From: Pedinophyceae sp. YPF-701
Taxonomy: Eukaryota; Chlorophyta; Pedinophyceae
DNA length: 64,000 nt
NCBI GenBank assembly: GCA_916048055.1
Contig: CAJZHL010000010.1
Span: forward strand, 578,501 to 642,500
Reading direction: 5' to 3'
Shown: positions 8,754-21,405 of the stretch, piece after piece
How positions within the stretch are numbered: the stretch's first letter is position 1
Layout: each line of letters begins with the position of its first letter
Notes under the pieces: model-generated
What the model saw: only the letters and a program-made list of their open reading frames with translations
What the model was told of the DNA's origin: nothing
The model's database searches: none
Made by a program: the position numbers and the translations under genes

Positions 8754-11299
8754 ATGAGGCGGGCACGAGCTGTTGCGGCAGCCGCGCTGATGCTGGCCGT
8801 CGTCCTCTGTGCGCTCCTCGCGCTCCCCGTCCGCGCGCTCAGCGCGAACCGGCACGGGTTCATTCGCGTGACGGACGGCAAGTTCGTGAACGAGGACTGC
8901 GAGGAGTTCCGGTTCTCGGGCGCCAACCTGTGGGCGCTCACAGAGGCATCCGCGGGCGTGCACTGGGCGCTGCCGAACGACGCGAGCTTCCTCGGCGACC
9001 GCGACTACCTGCGCTTCATTCTCGACCGCGCCGTGGCGTCGCGCCTCACCGTTCTCAGGATGTTTGGCGAGGCCCCTCCACACTGTACATATATGTGTCA
9101 GTCGAGCCCTCGTGCAGGGTCGTCCCGCGCGCCCGGTGCCACGTCCTCACGCGTGACGTCTCGCTGTCGATTTTCTGCAGCCCACGGCACGGAGGACGTC
9201 TTCCGTCTGCAGTGGAGCCCCGGGAACTACAACGAGCGCGCGTTCACCGCCCTGGACCGCATCCTGCACGAGTGCCGCCAGCGCGGACTTAAAATCATCC
9301 TCAGCCTCGCGGACAACTGGTGCGCACCGACATGCGGCGCCCAGCGGCTCGCAGCTGCCCCTGCGCCTGTGTCGTGGCGCAACACTTGACAGACACACAT
9401 CATGGAATAAAGCGTTGCGGAGCGCGACGCAGGAAGTTCTACGAGGGGAAGGCGCAGTACACGGCATGGGCGAACGCGAACAGCGTCGACGACTTCTGGT
9501 CGGACGAGAAGGCGCGCGAGCTGTACCGCAACCACGTCCGGGCAATGCTGCACCGCAGGAACAAGTTCAACGGCCTGCAGTACCGCCAGGACGACACCAT
9601 CTTCGTAAGACCCCGCCGCCCGTGACTCCGCGAAACGACATGAGACGTGAGACGGCAGCGATGATGAATGCATCAACGCGTTTTCCGAGCAAAGTGTTGC
9701 TGATTCGGGCATGGGACGTCCCGCGATCGATGCAGGCGTGGGAGCTGATGAACGAGCCGCGTGCTCCCGCGCCGGGCGGCGCGGAGAAGCTGCAGCGCTG
9801 GCTGGACGACATGGCTGCATACGTGAGGCAGCTGGACGGGCAGCACATGGTGACGTACGGCGGGGAGGGCTTCTACCGCGCCGGCACGGGGCGGGACGAG
9901 CCGCTGCCGGCGACCTGGGCGCTGAACACGGGGCAGGACTTTTTGCAGAACATTCGCAACATGGACTTCGCGGCGATCCACGTCTGGCCTGACAAGTGCG
10001 GGGGCCTGTTGCTCGGCGGGCAGCAGCGTGATGCGGTGCTGGCTTGCGATGCATTGCGTGTTGCTGCTGCTGCTGCTGGCTGTGCCGGCGGCCAGGGTGA
10101 GGGCTCGGTTGGTGTGCAGGTCCTGCGCCAGGCGCTGCGCGTGTCACCGGACGAATCGCCTCAATGAGACGGTGGGAGACGGAAGGGGCGCTCCGCTGTC
10201 TGACGACGCGCGTTGCGGTGTGCGGTGCTGTGCAGCTGGAAGATGCTGTGGCCGGGCTTCGTGCGGCGCTACATTGCTTGGCACGCGGACGACGCGGCGG
10301 CGCTCGGGAAGCCCCTTGTGGTCGAAGAGTACGGCAAGGTAGGTGATGCCTGTCCGCGGACGAGGCTGTGCGTGGTGCTGACTCAGCAGACTCGGAGTGC
10401 CCATCTGCTGAGTCATGTGGAGCTGTTGAGTGCCGAGCCTGAGGACATGACGGGCCGAGACACACTGATACGAGACACATCGATGCGAGGTTCACTGCGC
10501 TGAAGCTAGGACTGCTTTCCACGAGTAAGGTCTGCGCAGATGGAGTGGACGAACACGGACGAGGGCCGGCGCGCCGTGCGCGACCCGTACATCGCCGCGG
10601 CGTACGAGCAGATCGAGGAGTCGATGGCGATGGGCAAGGTGCACGGTTCGCTGTTCTGGGAGTGGGAGCCCGCGCAGCACGACGCGCCGGGGCCGTACTC
10701 GATCGCGACCACGCACCGCAGCACGTGGAGCATCATCGCCGCCCACGCGGACCGCGTCGACGGCTTCATGCGGGGCTCCAGGTCCGACGCCGGTCCCCAC
10801 AACAGTCTGTTTGTCCCATGGTAATCATATATGGATTCGTGTTGATGATTTCTTATCATCTGATTTGACGTGCCTTTCGGGCTCCCCGTCTTGGCTCTGC
10901 AGGCGTGTGGCGACTTGCACGCCGGCCGCCACGCGCGCCGCCGAGCCGCACGTCAGCGACGAGTGGATCGCGCAGAACGAAGCCTACCTGCTATCCAAAC
11001 GCCTCGACGACTCCACGCGGGACTCCGTGCGCACCAGCGCGGACCCAGGCCAGGCGCTGCTCGCAACCCTCGACGGCACGTGCCTCCTCCTCGACCTCTA
11101 CCTCGGCAACAAGGACGCGGGGATCCCCACGGCGGACCCCCTGGCGTTCCGGGCCGTCCCAGGGTCTGCAGGCGGGCAGGGCAGGTGCTGGACGTTCTGC
11201 TGCCCCGCGGTGCCGGAGGGCGACATCGCGACGCCGGAGCATCCGCCTGAGCTGGCGTATGGGCAGCTCGACCGGGATGACGGGCTTGACCCCGCCTGA
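8754..11299 (+). CDS. Secreted endo-beta-1,4-mannanase (glycoside hydrolase family 5, mannan-type) with C-terminal extension
   Basis: Seven exons, 8754-9066, 9181-9319, 9433-9604, 9736-9995, 10236-10338, 10540-10781 and 10903-11299, give 541 residues. The start is the ATG at 8754; a signal peptide with a hydrophobic core (ALMLAVVLCALLAL) follows, so the enzyme is secreted or vacuolar. GH5 mannanase landmarks occur in order: GANLWAL, LKIILSLADNW, GKAQYTAWA, then WELMNEPR with the acid/base Glu near residue 215, GEGFY, AIHVWPD, and VVEEYGK with the nucleophile Glu near 326. The enzyme cleaves internal beta-1,4-mannosyl bonds. Intron 1 is ambiguous: a GC donor at 9067 gives the family-like MFAHGT, while a GT donor at 9085 keeps seven more residues. 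The last exon adds about 130 residues with several Cys that I cannot assign. Without intron 6 removal the protein would end at 10824. Confidence 0.9.
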
Positions 11300-12504
11300 A
11301 ACCTCTGGGCACGAATGAAGTGTGTCGGACAGTGCTTCTATTCGTGTGCTGAGAGTCTGACGAGGTGGCAGCGCCCCGCGGGCGAAGTGGCGGCTCGCGG
11401 ACCTCCGTCGACCTATGCTTGACAGTGTGACATCGTCTTCGCGGCGACCGAGGCTGGGCCGAGAGCTGGCTGGTTGCGCGCAACTTGCACTGCAGCAGTC
11501 GCTTCGACGTGGCTGAGAACGGTGCAGCAGACGAAGCTGGCGCAGTTCGCCCCGACTTACAACCAACGGGAATTCAACATTTCTTTGCTCTCTCGGAGGG
11601 TATGTGCTAATGGGTGGCTTGCACGTGGCACGCTGGGCCTTGCATGGGTGTGGACTGGATTCGTAAGTGTCCTCCACTCGCTCGGTCACTCATCCCGGGG
11701 ACACGGCCGCGGCGACCGACACGACGCCGGTGCGGGGGTTTGCCAGCAGAAAACACGTGTCTGCCAGTGTGTTTGGTGTGGCCGCCATGTTAGGGGAGTA
11801 AAGCGACCAACGAGGGCCGTCATGTCGCCAGGAGGACGGGTCAGTCGCCGTTTGTGTGTCTGCTGGCAGATACTGCAGCGATATAATGTACACGTGATCT
11901 AATTTGCCGCGGCGCAGAGAACGCCGGCCGGCACTGAGGCTCCTCGGCACCAGCATCCCCGCTGCTGCACCAACGGGGACGGGGCGGGGCGCCGGCGCGC
12001 GCTCGTGTGCGCACGGAAACGCGTCGCAGTGCCGGCCAGCAGCTGACTTGAATTGGGTGTCGACTAGTGGACACAAACGGGGGTGGGGTGGGGGTCCAAC
12101 GTAGAGCGAGCTGGCGGGGGTCGGGCAGGCCGATAGGGACGGCGCAACCCTGCCCGCGGGAACGCACGCGGCGGAGCGGGCCGTTGCGCGCTGGTTCGGA
12201 AGGTCGTCGCAGTGGCTTGGGGTGAGGGCGTGGGAGCGGCAACCCCCATGATGGGGGGGGGGAGGGGGGTTGGTTCGAGGAGGGTGGTTGATTTGTGTGG
12301 TCAATGCTCGCAGTCGCCGCGGGGGCGCGGTTTCCCGCTGCGGCGCGTGCAGCTGGCCGTCGAGAGTGCGCGCAAGCCGCGGGCGACCCGGGCTGCGCGC
12401 GCCTCGGCAGGTACCACGTGAGCTCGGCGGAGCCATGCAGGGCTGGGAGGTCCGCACGGGGACGGGGGGCACGGGGCCGCGCGAGAGGCGCGGCGACGTC
12501 AGCG
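11300..12504. other. Convergent intergenic region, mannanase / ACT-repeat gene
   Basis: A 1.2-kb stretch between two converging genes. Open frames here lack splice or family support and look like chance frames of GC-rich DNA. G-runs occur near 12255-12275. No RNA gene or repeat was seen. Confidence 0.45.
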
Positions 12505-15343
12505 TCACGACTCCCCCCCCTCCTTGGCCGCCCCCTCCTCCGTCACCGTCTCCGGTGCGCGCAGCGGCGCGCCCGCGGGCGTCACCACCCTCACGCGCGG
12601 CAGCTCCATAGACGCAGCCGCCGCCAGCTCCTGGCTGCCGGCGTCCTGCGCCTCGATCGCGCTGGCGTTGCGCAGGCACGACCCGCCCACTTTGCGCGTG
12701 CCGCGCCTGCTCACGCTGCCGGACGCCGCCGCGCCGTCGAGGCTCAGCTGCGCCATGCCCTCCGCGGGGGAGCGCGAGTACAGCGCGGACGACCACGCGT
12801 CCCGGCCGTGGCCCGTGCCGTCCGCCGTGGACGCGCCCGACTGCATGCGCCGGTGGACGCCCGACCCGCGCCGCCCGAACTGGAAGCTGAATTGGTGCCC
12901 GCCGCTCGCCGACGCCGGCGTGCCCCCGACGTGGTCCGCGCTCAGCCGCGAGGCGATCGCGTCGCTCCCCGCCTCGCTGTGCGCGCCGACCGACTCGGCG
13001 CCGCCGCTGCGCCTCCCGACGGTCATCGACCCCGTCGGCGTCTCCGCCTCGCCCGAGCACATCCGCCCGCCCACGCCCATGCACGCCTCCTTGATCCGCT
13101 GCCGCGACGGGAACCCCCCGTCGTCCCGCATCAGGTAGAAGCGGTGCAGCATCGCGCCGCTGCCCCCGGGGCCCTCGACCACCTTCGCGCGCGTCACCGA
13201 CAGCCCCGCGCGCTTCAGCTGCTGCAGCAGCTCCGGGAGCAGCTCCTTGCGGTCGCACGCCTGCACGTCGAGCTTCAGCCCCTTGGGGAAGCGGCGCGTG
13301 ATGGCGCGCTCGAGCTGCGCCGCGAGGCGGTCGGCCTGCGCGCGGTCGAACCCGGCGTCGCCCATGCGCGGCCGGACGTAGTACTCGAGGCACGCGTCGT
13401 TGCCGTCCGTGTCGACCGTGGCGTGGAAAATGTCCATCTGCAGGTCGGCGAGGGTGCACGTGGCGTCGAAGAGGAGCTTCGGGCGGTCCGCGCACTGCAC
13501 GAGGACCTCCCAGTAGTTCTGGCGGTCCGAGAAGGTGATCTGCACGTCGGGCTTGACGTCGACGGGCGTGCAGTCCTCGGCCTCGGGCGGCGGCGCGCCG
13601 TGGGCCGAGCTGGCCTCCGCGGCGGAGTCGGCGCCGCCGCCGCGCTGCCACTCGAAGCCCTCCTCGAGGAGCATGAGCTGGTGGAGGCGGCGCTCGTGGG
13701 AGATCTCGCCGTGCACGTTGGCGCAGCGCACGACCGGCGGGCGCGAGTTGCCCCCCGCGCTGAGGCCCTTCCTCGCGATGAGGTCCGTCATGTACTGCTG
13801 GAGCTTCTCCTGCCGGTACGGGTCCAGGATCGGCTGGCTGCCCTCGGTGACCGAGATCACCATGGCGCAGCGCCCGTGGTACGTCCACAGGGCCACGGAG
13901 CGCACGTCGCAGCCGTTGGAGGTCAGGAGCTGGACGAGGTCCGAGAGCATGCCGGGGACGTCCGGCCCCGCGGCCTCGAAGACCGTGGCGGTCGCGCCGG
14001 GGCTGCCCTTGGCCTCGGCAGCCTCCGCCGCAGCGGCGCGGATGTTCAGCATGCGACTGATGCTCGAGAGCTTGCGCTCGTCGGTGACCTTGTTGCCCTC
14101 GGCGTCGGTCAGGTGGAACACTGCGTGCGCGGGGCGGGAGGGGTCGGGCGCGTCGCGTGCGGGGCGCGAACCGCCGTGTAGGGTTGCGCTGGCATCAAGG
14201 GGGCCGGGCGGCGCGGATCGTCCGCGGCACCGGGCGGGCGGGCGCGCGGCGCGGGGCCGGGGACTGCCGCGGGCGGTCACGGGGCCGCGCGCGGCAATGT
14301 GGCGGCTGCGCGCGGCGTGCGCGATCGCCACAGTGGGTCCAGCCGTCAGCACGCGCGTTGGAGTCGGGGGCGCACCGTCGACGAACCATCCGCCGTCGGA
14401 GGAGATCTTGGCGGACTTGACGTTGAGTCCGAGCATCGTAAAGTGCTGGACGAGCTGCAGGGGGCGCGGGAGACCGGGCTGTGGTGCTGCTGAGGGCAGT
14501 GCCATACGGGAGCGTGCGCTGGGCTGCGCGGGCCGATCAGGGGACCCGCGATACGCGCAGCATACGCGCAAATGCGTGTAATTGAAAGGCTGCTGGCGCT
14601 GTGCCGCCGTGAGCGACGGCGCGCGGAGCGGCCCGAGTCCGGACCGCAGAGCATCGGCGCCGCGCGACGCGGGCCAGGGAGACGCCGGCAGCGCGGCTCC
14701 CAGGCGCCGAAAACGCGCGACGAGGCGCACGGGCGGCGCATCGGCCCGACAACTCCGCGCCGCGGCGCTCCCTCGGCAAGGGGCCAGCACCACCGAGACT
14801 TCTGGCGCGCGTCAAATCCAGGCGCCCGCTGAAACGGCCCGTCCGCGGCGCGGGGCCCTGCAGCCGCGGCGGGGGCCGCCAGGCGCTCGTCTGCGCCCCG
14901 GGCGGCGGGCCGGCCGGCCCGGGGGCGGCCCTCGCAGCAAGCTCACCTCGATCAAGGTGCCCGGCCGGTTGGCCGAGTCCACGGTGATGACCGTCGAGCA
15001 GGGGTCCGTTTCCGTGTCGATAGAAACGTTAGGCGGCGAGATTCTGCGATTCCGGGGCGCGCGGGCGCGTGGGCGGTGAGGAATGCCGGCTCGAGCGCTC
15101 GGGCCTCCAAACGCACTGTCGGCGCGCGCGCGCGCGCTCCGGCGCGTATTTGCGGGCGTGCGCGCGCCCGCACCTCAGCTCGAGCGTCTCGTACTCCAGG
15201 AGCGACCCGGTGTTGCAGTCCACGGCGCTGGAAGCGTTCTGGAGTGAGTTGGTGCTCTCTGCCTTCCGGTACTCGGCGATGTGCGCGAGGGAGCCCGTCC
15301 GGCTCCCCATGCCGCCCATCCACAGGCCGGCGAGCACGTTCAT
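12505..15343 (-). CDS. ACR-type protein with four ACT domains
   Basis: Four minus-strand exons, 15343-15174, 15043-14947, 14454-14376 and 14120-12505, join in phase to give 653 residues. ACT1 (about 70-135) begins STVITVDSANRPGTLIE and continues through ISSDGGWFVD and VFHLTDAEGNKVTDE, the classic ACR start. ACT2 (about 155-215) contains DVPGMLSDLVQLLTSNG. ACT3 (about 317-375) contains QCADRPKLLFDATCTLADL. ACT4 (about 399-450) contains ACDRKELLPELLQQLKRAG. Each domain keeps the D/N-R-P-x-L-L ligand-side pattern or a close form. The last 200 residues are low-complexity. Plant ACR proteins are relatives of the GlnD uridylyltransferase ACT region and are thought to sense amino acids; no catalytic domain is present here. 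The start was chosen as the first ATG, since the upstream frame has only GTG. Confidence 0.9.
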
Positions 15344-16540
15344 CGTGACGCGCGCTCCCCGCGGCCCGCCAAGGCGCACAGCCGGCCACAGCGCCGTCTA
15401 GGCTCCACCGCAGGGCGGAACAGCCAGCGCCCCGATCACTCGACGCGCGACTCGCAGCTCGCACCCACACGCGCAAGGCGACCGCCCAGCACGCCTTATG
15501 CCCGCACGGAGCGTCACCACCGCCTACTGACCGCCTGCGACGCCGCACACGCCCTCCTCTTTTCACCTCCCCCCCTGCCTCCATGAGGCTCCGCGCGCGC
15601 CGCCGCGCGCCCCGCTGACCCGCCCCGGCGCTGCCCCGCGGCGAGCTTGACGCCAGGTTACCCCAAAACGCCGATCTCGTCGCCGGAATATCCCGCCAGA
15701 CGCCCACACGAGCGCTCAAGGGACAGCGAGTCCCGTCGAACCGTTGAAGACGTTTTCACCCGCGCGCAGCGACGCGCCGGGCGCGGTTCCGGCGCGCCCG
15801 TCCACCCGGGCGGCGTCCAAGCGTGGTATTGAGCGCCGCGTGCGCGCAACCGGCTCCCCCGCCGCGGCGGCTGCGCGGCACCAGCCTCAGCAGAGCGGGC
15901 CCTGGCGCCGTGTCACGCAATGCGCCCACCGCGGCGAGGGGCCACGCGCAGCGCTGCGCCGAGCTGGTCCGGACAGGCCGGGGTGCGCTCGGCGGTGGGC
16001 CGGGTCCGGGGCGTCTCCGGCTCCGGCTTGACGCGCGCCACCATCCGATGCAGGGGGGGGGCGCAGGGCGGCATGGCATAAAGTGTGTGCGAGGGGCTTG
16101 CTGCGTCGCGGCGTGCGGGAGCGGTCCGCGGCGGCGATGCGCGCTGGCTCGGGAGGGGGTTCCGGCGCCGAGGGGGGCGCGCCGGCCCGCGCGGCTCCGG
16201 GGAGGTGCACACATGGGGAGGTGGCCCAGGACGTGGCTGCGCGCGGGCCGGCGCCGCCGGGGAGGGTCTGCGCGCCCAGGGCCTCCGCCTTCGTCGATGA
16301 AAGTGAGATGCGATAGGCGAGCGGGGAATTTCGGCGTGCGACGGCGCCAACGCCCGCTCATACTCGTCGGCCGGCCCCGGGCCGGCCCCCATTGCCTCGT
16401 CGAACGACGTGGACCGCCATTCGCACCTCCGCCCGGCCGTTTGATATCCATCGACCGGAACACGTTGCCCATCGCACTCGTCCGTGGCCCCCACCCCGCC
16501 GTCTCCCGCCTTCCCTACCACAGCACTTGTGCGTGCGGCC
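15344..16540. promoter_or_regulatory. Divergent upstream region of the ACT-repeat gene and FAD4
   Basis: About 1.2 kb lies between two divergent start codons. I see no supported gene; the open frames have no family features. It should contain both promoters and 5' UTRs, but no specific element could be named. Confidence 0.35.
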
Positions 16541-18029
16541 ATGCACGCTCCCGCCGCCCTCTGCGGCGCCAACGCGGCGCGTGCGCCTAGTGCGGTCCGC
16601 GGCCGCCGCTGCGTCACCACCGCGGCCGTCCAGACCACCTCTGTCCCTAGCACCAGCGCCCCCCCTGCTCCCCGCAAGGGAGGCAGCAAAAAGAAGATCG
16701 TCCTGATCGAGGGGGACTCTCTGACGTCGACCTGGGAGCACAGGGCCATCGTGGGCGGCACGATGGCGCTCATGGGCGCGCAGGGCCTCCAGGTATGCGC
16801 CGGCCGCGCCCGCGCTGCCGCTCCAGGCGCACGGCAGCGCTGGTGGCTCAAACGCCTCTCGGCCCGCCACGCCCCGCACGAGCACTCAGACGCGCCACAC
16901 TGCACCCCATTGCGTCGCTCGTACCTCGAACTGCGCGTTACGGTCTGGCCTTCTGCCCCCAGCGGCGGCTCTGCGCGCCGCAGCTGCCGGGAGTCGTGCG
17001 GCCAGCAATGCACGTGGTGCAGCCGCGACGCGTGAGCGCTGTGTTGTCTGCATCCGCCGCGCCACCTCGTTCCGCGCACCACGTGGGCCCCAGCGGGCGC
17101 GCGGCGCGGTCCCGAGGGCGTGCGATCGCGCGGTCCGCCCGGGGACCCCTAGGCACCACGCACACATCGGTGCGCCCCTCCGCGTCGCTTCGCAGGGCTT
17201 TGCCAACGTGCACGACGGCGCCTCCGCGGCCATCGCGCTCGGGTCCTTCGGCGCGGCGTACTTCATGGCCGGTGAGTCCCCCCGCCCGCCCCGCGCGCTG
17301 CCTCCCCCAGCGCGACGTGATGCCGCGCGCTGGCGCCGCATCGGCGGGCTGGTCGGATGCGTGTCCGGCGCGGATGCGTTCTCCTTGCACCGCGCGAGGC
17401 TCACGCGCACCTGAGACCCCTGGGTTCGGCGCGCAGACCTCGCGACGGGCCTGTACCACTGGGGCGTGGACAACTACGGCAGCGCCGAGACGCCCGTGGT
17501 GGGGCGGCAGATCGAGGCGTTCACGTCGCACCACAAGCACCCCTGGACGATCGTGGAGCGCGAGTTCTGCAACAACGTCCACCTCGTGTTCAAGCCGATG
17601 CTGCCGTTTGCGGCAGTGTTTGCCGCTTCGGCGCACTGGACGCCCGACTCGTGGAACATCTGGGCGTCGACGTTCATGTTCCTGTGCGCCATGAGCCAGC
17701 AGTTCCACGCGTGGTCGCACATGAAGGCCTCGGAGCTCCCCGCGCCGGTGCTGTGGGCGCAAGAGACGGGGCTGCTCGTGTCGCGCCGCGAGCACGGCCA
17801 GCACCACCGCGCGCCGTTCGAGGGCCACTACTGCATCGTGTCAGGCTTCTGGAACAAGTACCTCGACAAGGGCGGCGCGCCGGACGGGTTCTTCCGCAAC
17901 CTGGAGAAGGCCGTGTATGACCGGACGGGCGTGGCGCCGCGGTGCTGGGACGAGCCGGACTTCGACACCCCGGACTACGACTACCGGCCAGGGCAGGCTG
18001 CGCCGGCGCAGGACGCCGCGATGCAGTGA
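16541..18029 (+). CDS. FAD4: Plastid fatty acid desaturase 4 (TMEM189/FAD4 family)
   Basis: Three exons, 16541-16792, 17196-17271 and 17437-18029, give 306 residues, similar to the plant enzyme (about 320). The first 45 residues form a plastid transit peptide (MHAPAALCGANAARAP). The catalytic region is rich in His and matches the family in order: LATGLYHWGVDNYGS (about 112-126), SHHKHPWTI, NNVHL, QFHAWSHM (His near 199 and 203), then REHGQHHRAPFEGHYCIVSG. Hydrophobic segments flank these motifs. FAD4 introduces the trans double bond at carbon 3 of palmitate in plastid phosphatidylglycerol, a thylakoid lipid. The animal branch of the family acts on plasmanylethanolamine, but the transit peptide and the DNYGS and FEGHY context favour the plastid enzyme. 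The gene is convergent with RPAP2. Confidence 0.92.
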
Positions 18030-18366
18030 GGCGCGGGCGGCGGCGAGAAACAGAAGCGCTGCACATTTTTTGATACGACAGCACGACGTCGGACCGCCAT
18101 GTGTCCCTAACTAAGTGTCTAAACATAGTGTAATACTACCCGCTTGAAGCGACGCGCCTCGCGTCTCTCCCGGGGCCTCGGAGCGCCCGCAGGGGCCACG
18201 GAAACCTCGCGCTGCGGTATCATGCGCCCGAACGGTGCGCATGAGCGCCGCCGCGGCCGACGCCAAACGCCCACCACCGTCGGCCGGGGCGCCACGGCCC
18301 CGCGCGAGACGCCACGTGCCGGGCCCTCGCACGGTGACGCGAGGGTGCTGTCTGACGCCCCCCCCT
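18030..18366. other. Convergent intergenic region, FAD4 / RPAP2
   Basis: A 0.3-kb gap between two stop codons; I see nothing but presumed 3' UTRs. Confidence 0.5.
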
Positions 18367-20278
18367 TCATTGGAACAGCGCCGCAGCCAGGCCCTCGAGC
18401 TCGTCCGCGGGGACGTCCACCTCGCGCAGCGCCTCCCGCATCTCCTCTGCGCTGCCGCCCGCGCAGCTCTCCGCGCCGCCCTCGAAGGCAAACATCCCCG
18501 CCAGCGCGGGCTGCCGCCGGAACGCCAGCGCGCGCAGCAGCACCGCGGCGTACAGCGTGCGCTCCGACAGCGCGAGCGACGGCGGCGGCACGCGCATGTC
18601 CAGCGTCGAGATCAGCTCCAACACGTCCGCGTTGACGGTCGCCAGCGGCACCGGGGACTTGGCACGCAGCGCGAGCTTCTGGGCGAGCGGCGTGACGGAC
18701 CGTGCGAAGGCCAGCGCGGCCTCGTGGTGCGCGCCCGGCGGGCGCGGGGCCACCGGGGCGGCGCCGGGGTCCGTTGGGCCGCCGCTGGGCCGCGGAGGGG
18801 GGGGGTCTATGGCGCCAAGGAAGACGCGGGTGCGGTCCGTGCGGCACCGCGAGAGGGCCAGGTAGCGCGCGGTGAAGCAGGAAGGCGGCAGCTCGAACTC
18901 CTTCGGGATCCCGAACAGGTCGTCGTCGGATTCCGACCCCCCCCCGCTGCGCTTGCAAGGACGGCCACACAGGGGGGGTGTCAAGGCACGTCAGCGCCCT
19001 GCACGTGCGCTGCGGCCGCACGGCCGCTGCGAGCGACATGCTCAGCACGCGTTCGGACGGACTCAGGTCGGGCGGCGCACCCGTCAGAGCCGCCCCCCCC
19101 GCCGTCGCTGCTCCGCCCGTCCTGCGACGACTCCCAGCCCTCCTCGTCGTCCGTCTCCCACACCTCGTCCCCGGAGTCCCCCCCGCTCATCTGCCCGCGC
19201 ACCGTGTCGCTCACGTCACGCTGTTTCCGCAGCAGCACTACGCGCGGGTCCACACCCCCCCCCGGCAGCCACGCCGGCAGCAGCGGCGACCGCAGCGGCG
19301 GCGGCGCGTCCGCGCTCCTCCGCTCCTCCGCGCCGTCGCCCGGCGCCGCCGCGCCGCCGCGCTCCACGCGCAGTGTTGCCATCTTGCCCGCCACTTCGTC
19401 ACCGTCCGCCCCGCCGCTCCCGCCCGGCTCGTCCTGGCCCGCCTCGATGTCGAGCACGAGCACCGCGTCGCCCCGCGCCTTTCCGTCCGTCGCGGGCGGG
19501 TCCGGCGCGGGCTTCGCGGGCTCCCGCGGCGCCGGTTGTCGCTCTCGCACCACCATGCTGACTGCGCCGCCCTGCGCTGCGGATGCGCTGACGTAAGGCA
19601 GCGCGAAGCCGCCGGCCTGCGGGGCGCGTGGAGGCGTGTCGGCGGCGTTGCGCGCGCCGTCCCGGCGGGCGGCCGCGGCCTGTGCGAGCCTGTGCGCGTA
19701 TGCCGTCTTTGTGCTGACGGCGTCTCCGAGGCTGGCCGCGAAGGCCGCGGCGTCGACGTGGCATTGCGTGCCGCAGAAGAACTCATGGGGCCCGCTCTCG
19801 CCGCCCGTCGCGTAGAACTTTTGCTGCGCGACGGAGACGTGCAGCGTGGGCTTGCGGGGACCCTGGCAGGGGGCGCTGCAGAGCGGCCAGCCGCATTTCC
19901 CGCCCGCGGCCCGGTCCTCCGCGAGGTTGTAGAACTCCTGCGTGCGGCGCGCGGGGCGGAGCGGCCTCGGGCGCGGCGAGCGCGGGCGGTGAGTGCGCAT
20001 GCAACAGGCGGTGAGCGGGGCCGGCGTCTGCGGGCCACTACCTCGCTGGTGAAGTGCCAGCACAACGCGGCGAGCTCCTCCCTGCTGTTCACTCGCGGCA
20101 CGGAGGCCAGCTCCATCGCGGAAGCCAGCACGGCGCGCCGGCGCAGCGCTTGGCCTGCAGCCTCTGCACACGCAGCGTCCACGCCGCCCGCGTCGCGCGC
20201 GGGAGCCGGCGCCTCCGACGAAGCCACTCCGCCGGCCCCGCCCCGCGCTTCCTCGACGTCGTAGCTCAGCTTATACAT
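18367..20278 (-). CDS. RPAP2: RPAP2/RTR1-type RNA polymerase II CTD phosphatase
   Basis: Three minus-strand exons, 20278-20042, 19937-19081 and 18946-18367, join in phase and give 557 residues. The RTR1 zinc-binding region spans about residues 80-150: FYNLAEDRAAGGKCGWPLC (C-x4-C near 95 and 100), a beta stretch with LHVSVAQQKFYAT, then FFCGTQCHVDAAAFAASL (C-x3-C near 137 and 141). This Cys pattern and order match RTR1/RPAP2. The middle (about 190-370) is acidic and Pro/Ser-rich. The C-terminal 190 residues hold LFGIPKEFELPPSCF and helical segments similar to the conserved end of plant RPAP2-like proteins. RPAP2 acts on Ser5-phosphorylated RNA polymerase II CTD and in polymerase import. The start ATG at 20278 opens with MYKLSYDVEEA. 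Exon 3 could begin at a neighbouring AG, but only 18946 keeps phase. Confidence 0.8.
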
Positions 20279-21405
20279 CGCGCTGTGGCACCGAGTAGCA
20301 CGCTCCCCGCCAGCGCTCCCCCGTGAGGCTGCGGCCCACGGACCTGCGGCCGCCGAACGCCACAGACGAGAGCACTGCCCTCGAGCAGTCTGCGGGCGCG
20401 ACGGCCAGCGCGCCCACCGCCGCGCAACGCAGGGCGGCGTCAGGTACCCGACCGCCTAGCGAATAGGCTGCACCCTCCACCCGGCACCGTTCGCCCGCAG
20501 CGTCGGCAAGCCGGAAGGCCTCGACGAGCCCGGGCAGTGGGTGGCCCCGCCGGCCGGCGGACGCAAAGCGGGCTGCGCGCCGACCGAGCGGGAGCAGTTG
20601 GGGGGGGGGCGAGCTGGGCGCAGGATGTGCCTCGTCGGGCGGAGCCCTGCGCCGCGGGGGGGGCGCTGGCGCTACATGGTGCGGCGACAGGGCGCTCGGT
20701 GGCAGTAGCGAACCAAGTTCGAGCTGCGGGGTGTGTGCCGAGCTCCGAAACGTGCTGCCAGGCCTCCTGTAGCGCAGGTTGCCCGCCCGTCGAGAGGGCG
20801 TGGGGACGCAAAGCCGGCACCGCTGCGTCCGTTTAGATATTCTGTGGCGGCATAGCGGGGCCCACGAGGTGAGCCGGCTTGAAACGCTGCGTGCGCGGAT
20901 GCTCTGCATGCAAACAACAGCTGGAATGAGCCGCCCCCGCGCCATGCTCGCGCGCCCGAGCCGCCAGCATCGAGAACTCGCGTTGTCTGCTACACGCAAG
21001 GGCCTGGCGCGGAGCAGCGTTGCCCACGGCGCCTGCTAGCGCCCAGACCTCGCTGTCGCGTGCTCGCCGCCGCGCACAGAACGCATGCGCGGCGGGCCCT
21101 GCGTCGAAGTTTTGATTCTCGAATAATTCCACCGCCGTCTCCGACGCGGCATCATCGAACACGAGCTCTTGTGAGGGCCGGCATGGCCACGATATGTTTG
21201 GCAACCCTGTGCGTCCTTCCCGCAGACTTTCTCCAGGGAGGTGGCGCTTCTCGTCGCGCTTTCAGCTCCCTAGCATGGTGGCTATCGCCAGGCTCGACGC
21301 AGGCACCCCGCGGGCGCGTTGAGACCACCGCGCGGGCACGCACGCCCTGCCGGGCCACAGTGGGCAGCAGGCCCGGCGCCTCTCTGGTGCTGACTTGCGT
21401 CCGCG
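20279..21405. other. Divergent region between RPAP2 and the large kinase gene
   Basis: About 1.1 kb between divergent starts. Minus-strand open frames (20271-20999 and about 20833-21204) include stretches that look partly coding, for example ELVFDDAASETAVELFEN, but I see no start, splice or family support. Promoters of both genes should lie here. Confidence 0.3.

Noticed and set aside
11690-13888. Open frame of 732 codons overlapping the ACT-repeat gene
   Set aside because: Same strand but a different frame; no domain motifs and Arg/Ala/Gly bias, while the other frame carries four ACT domains.
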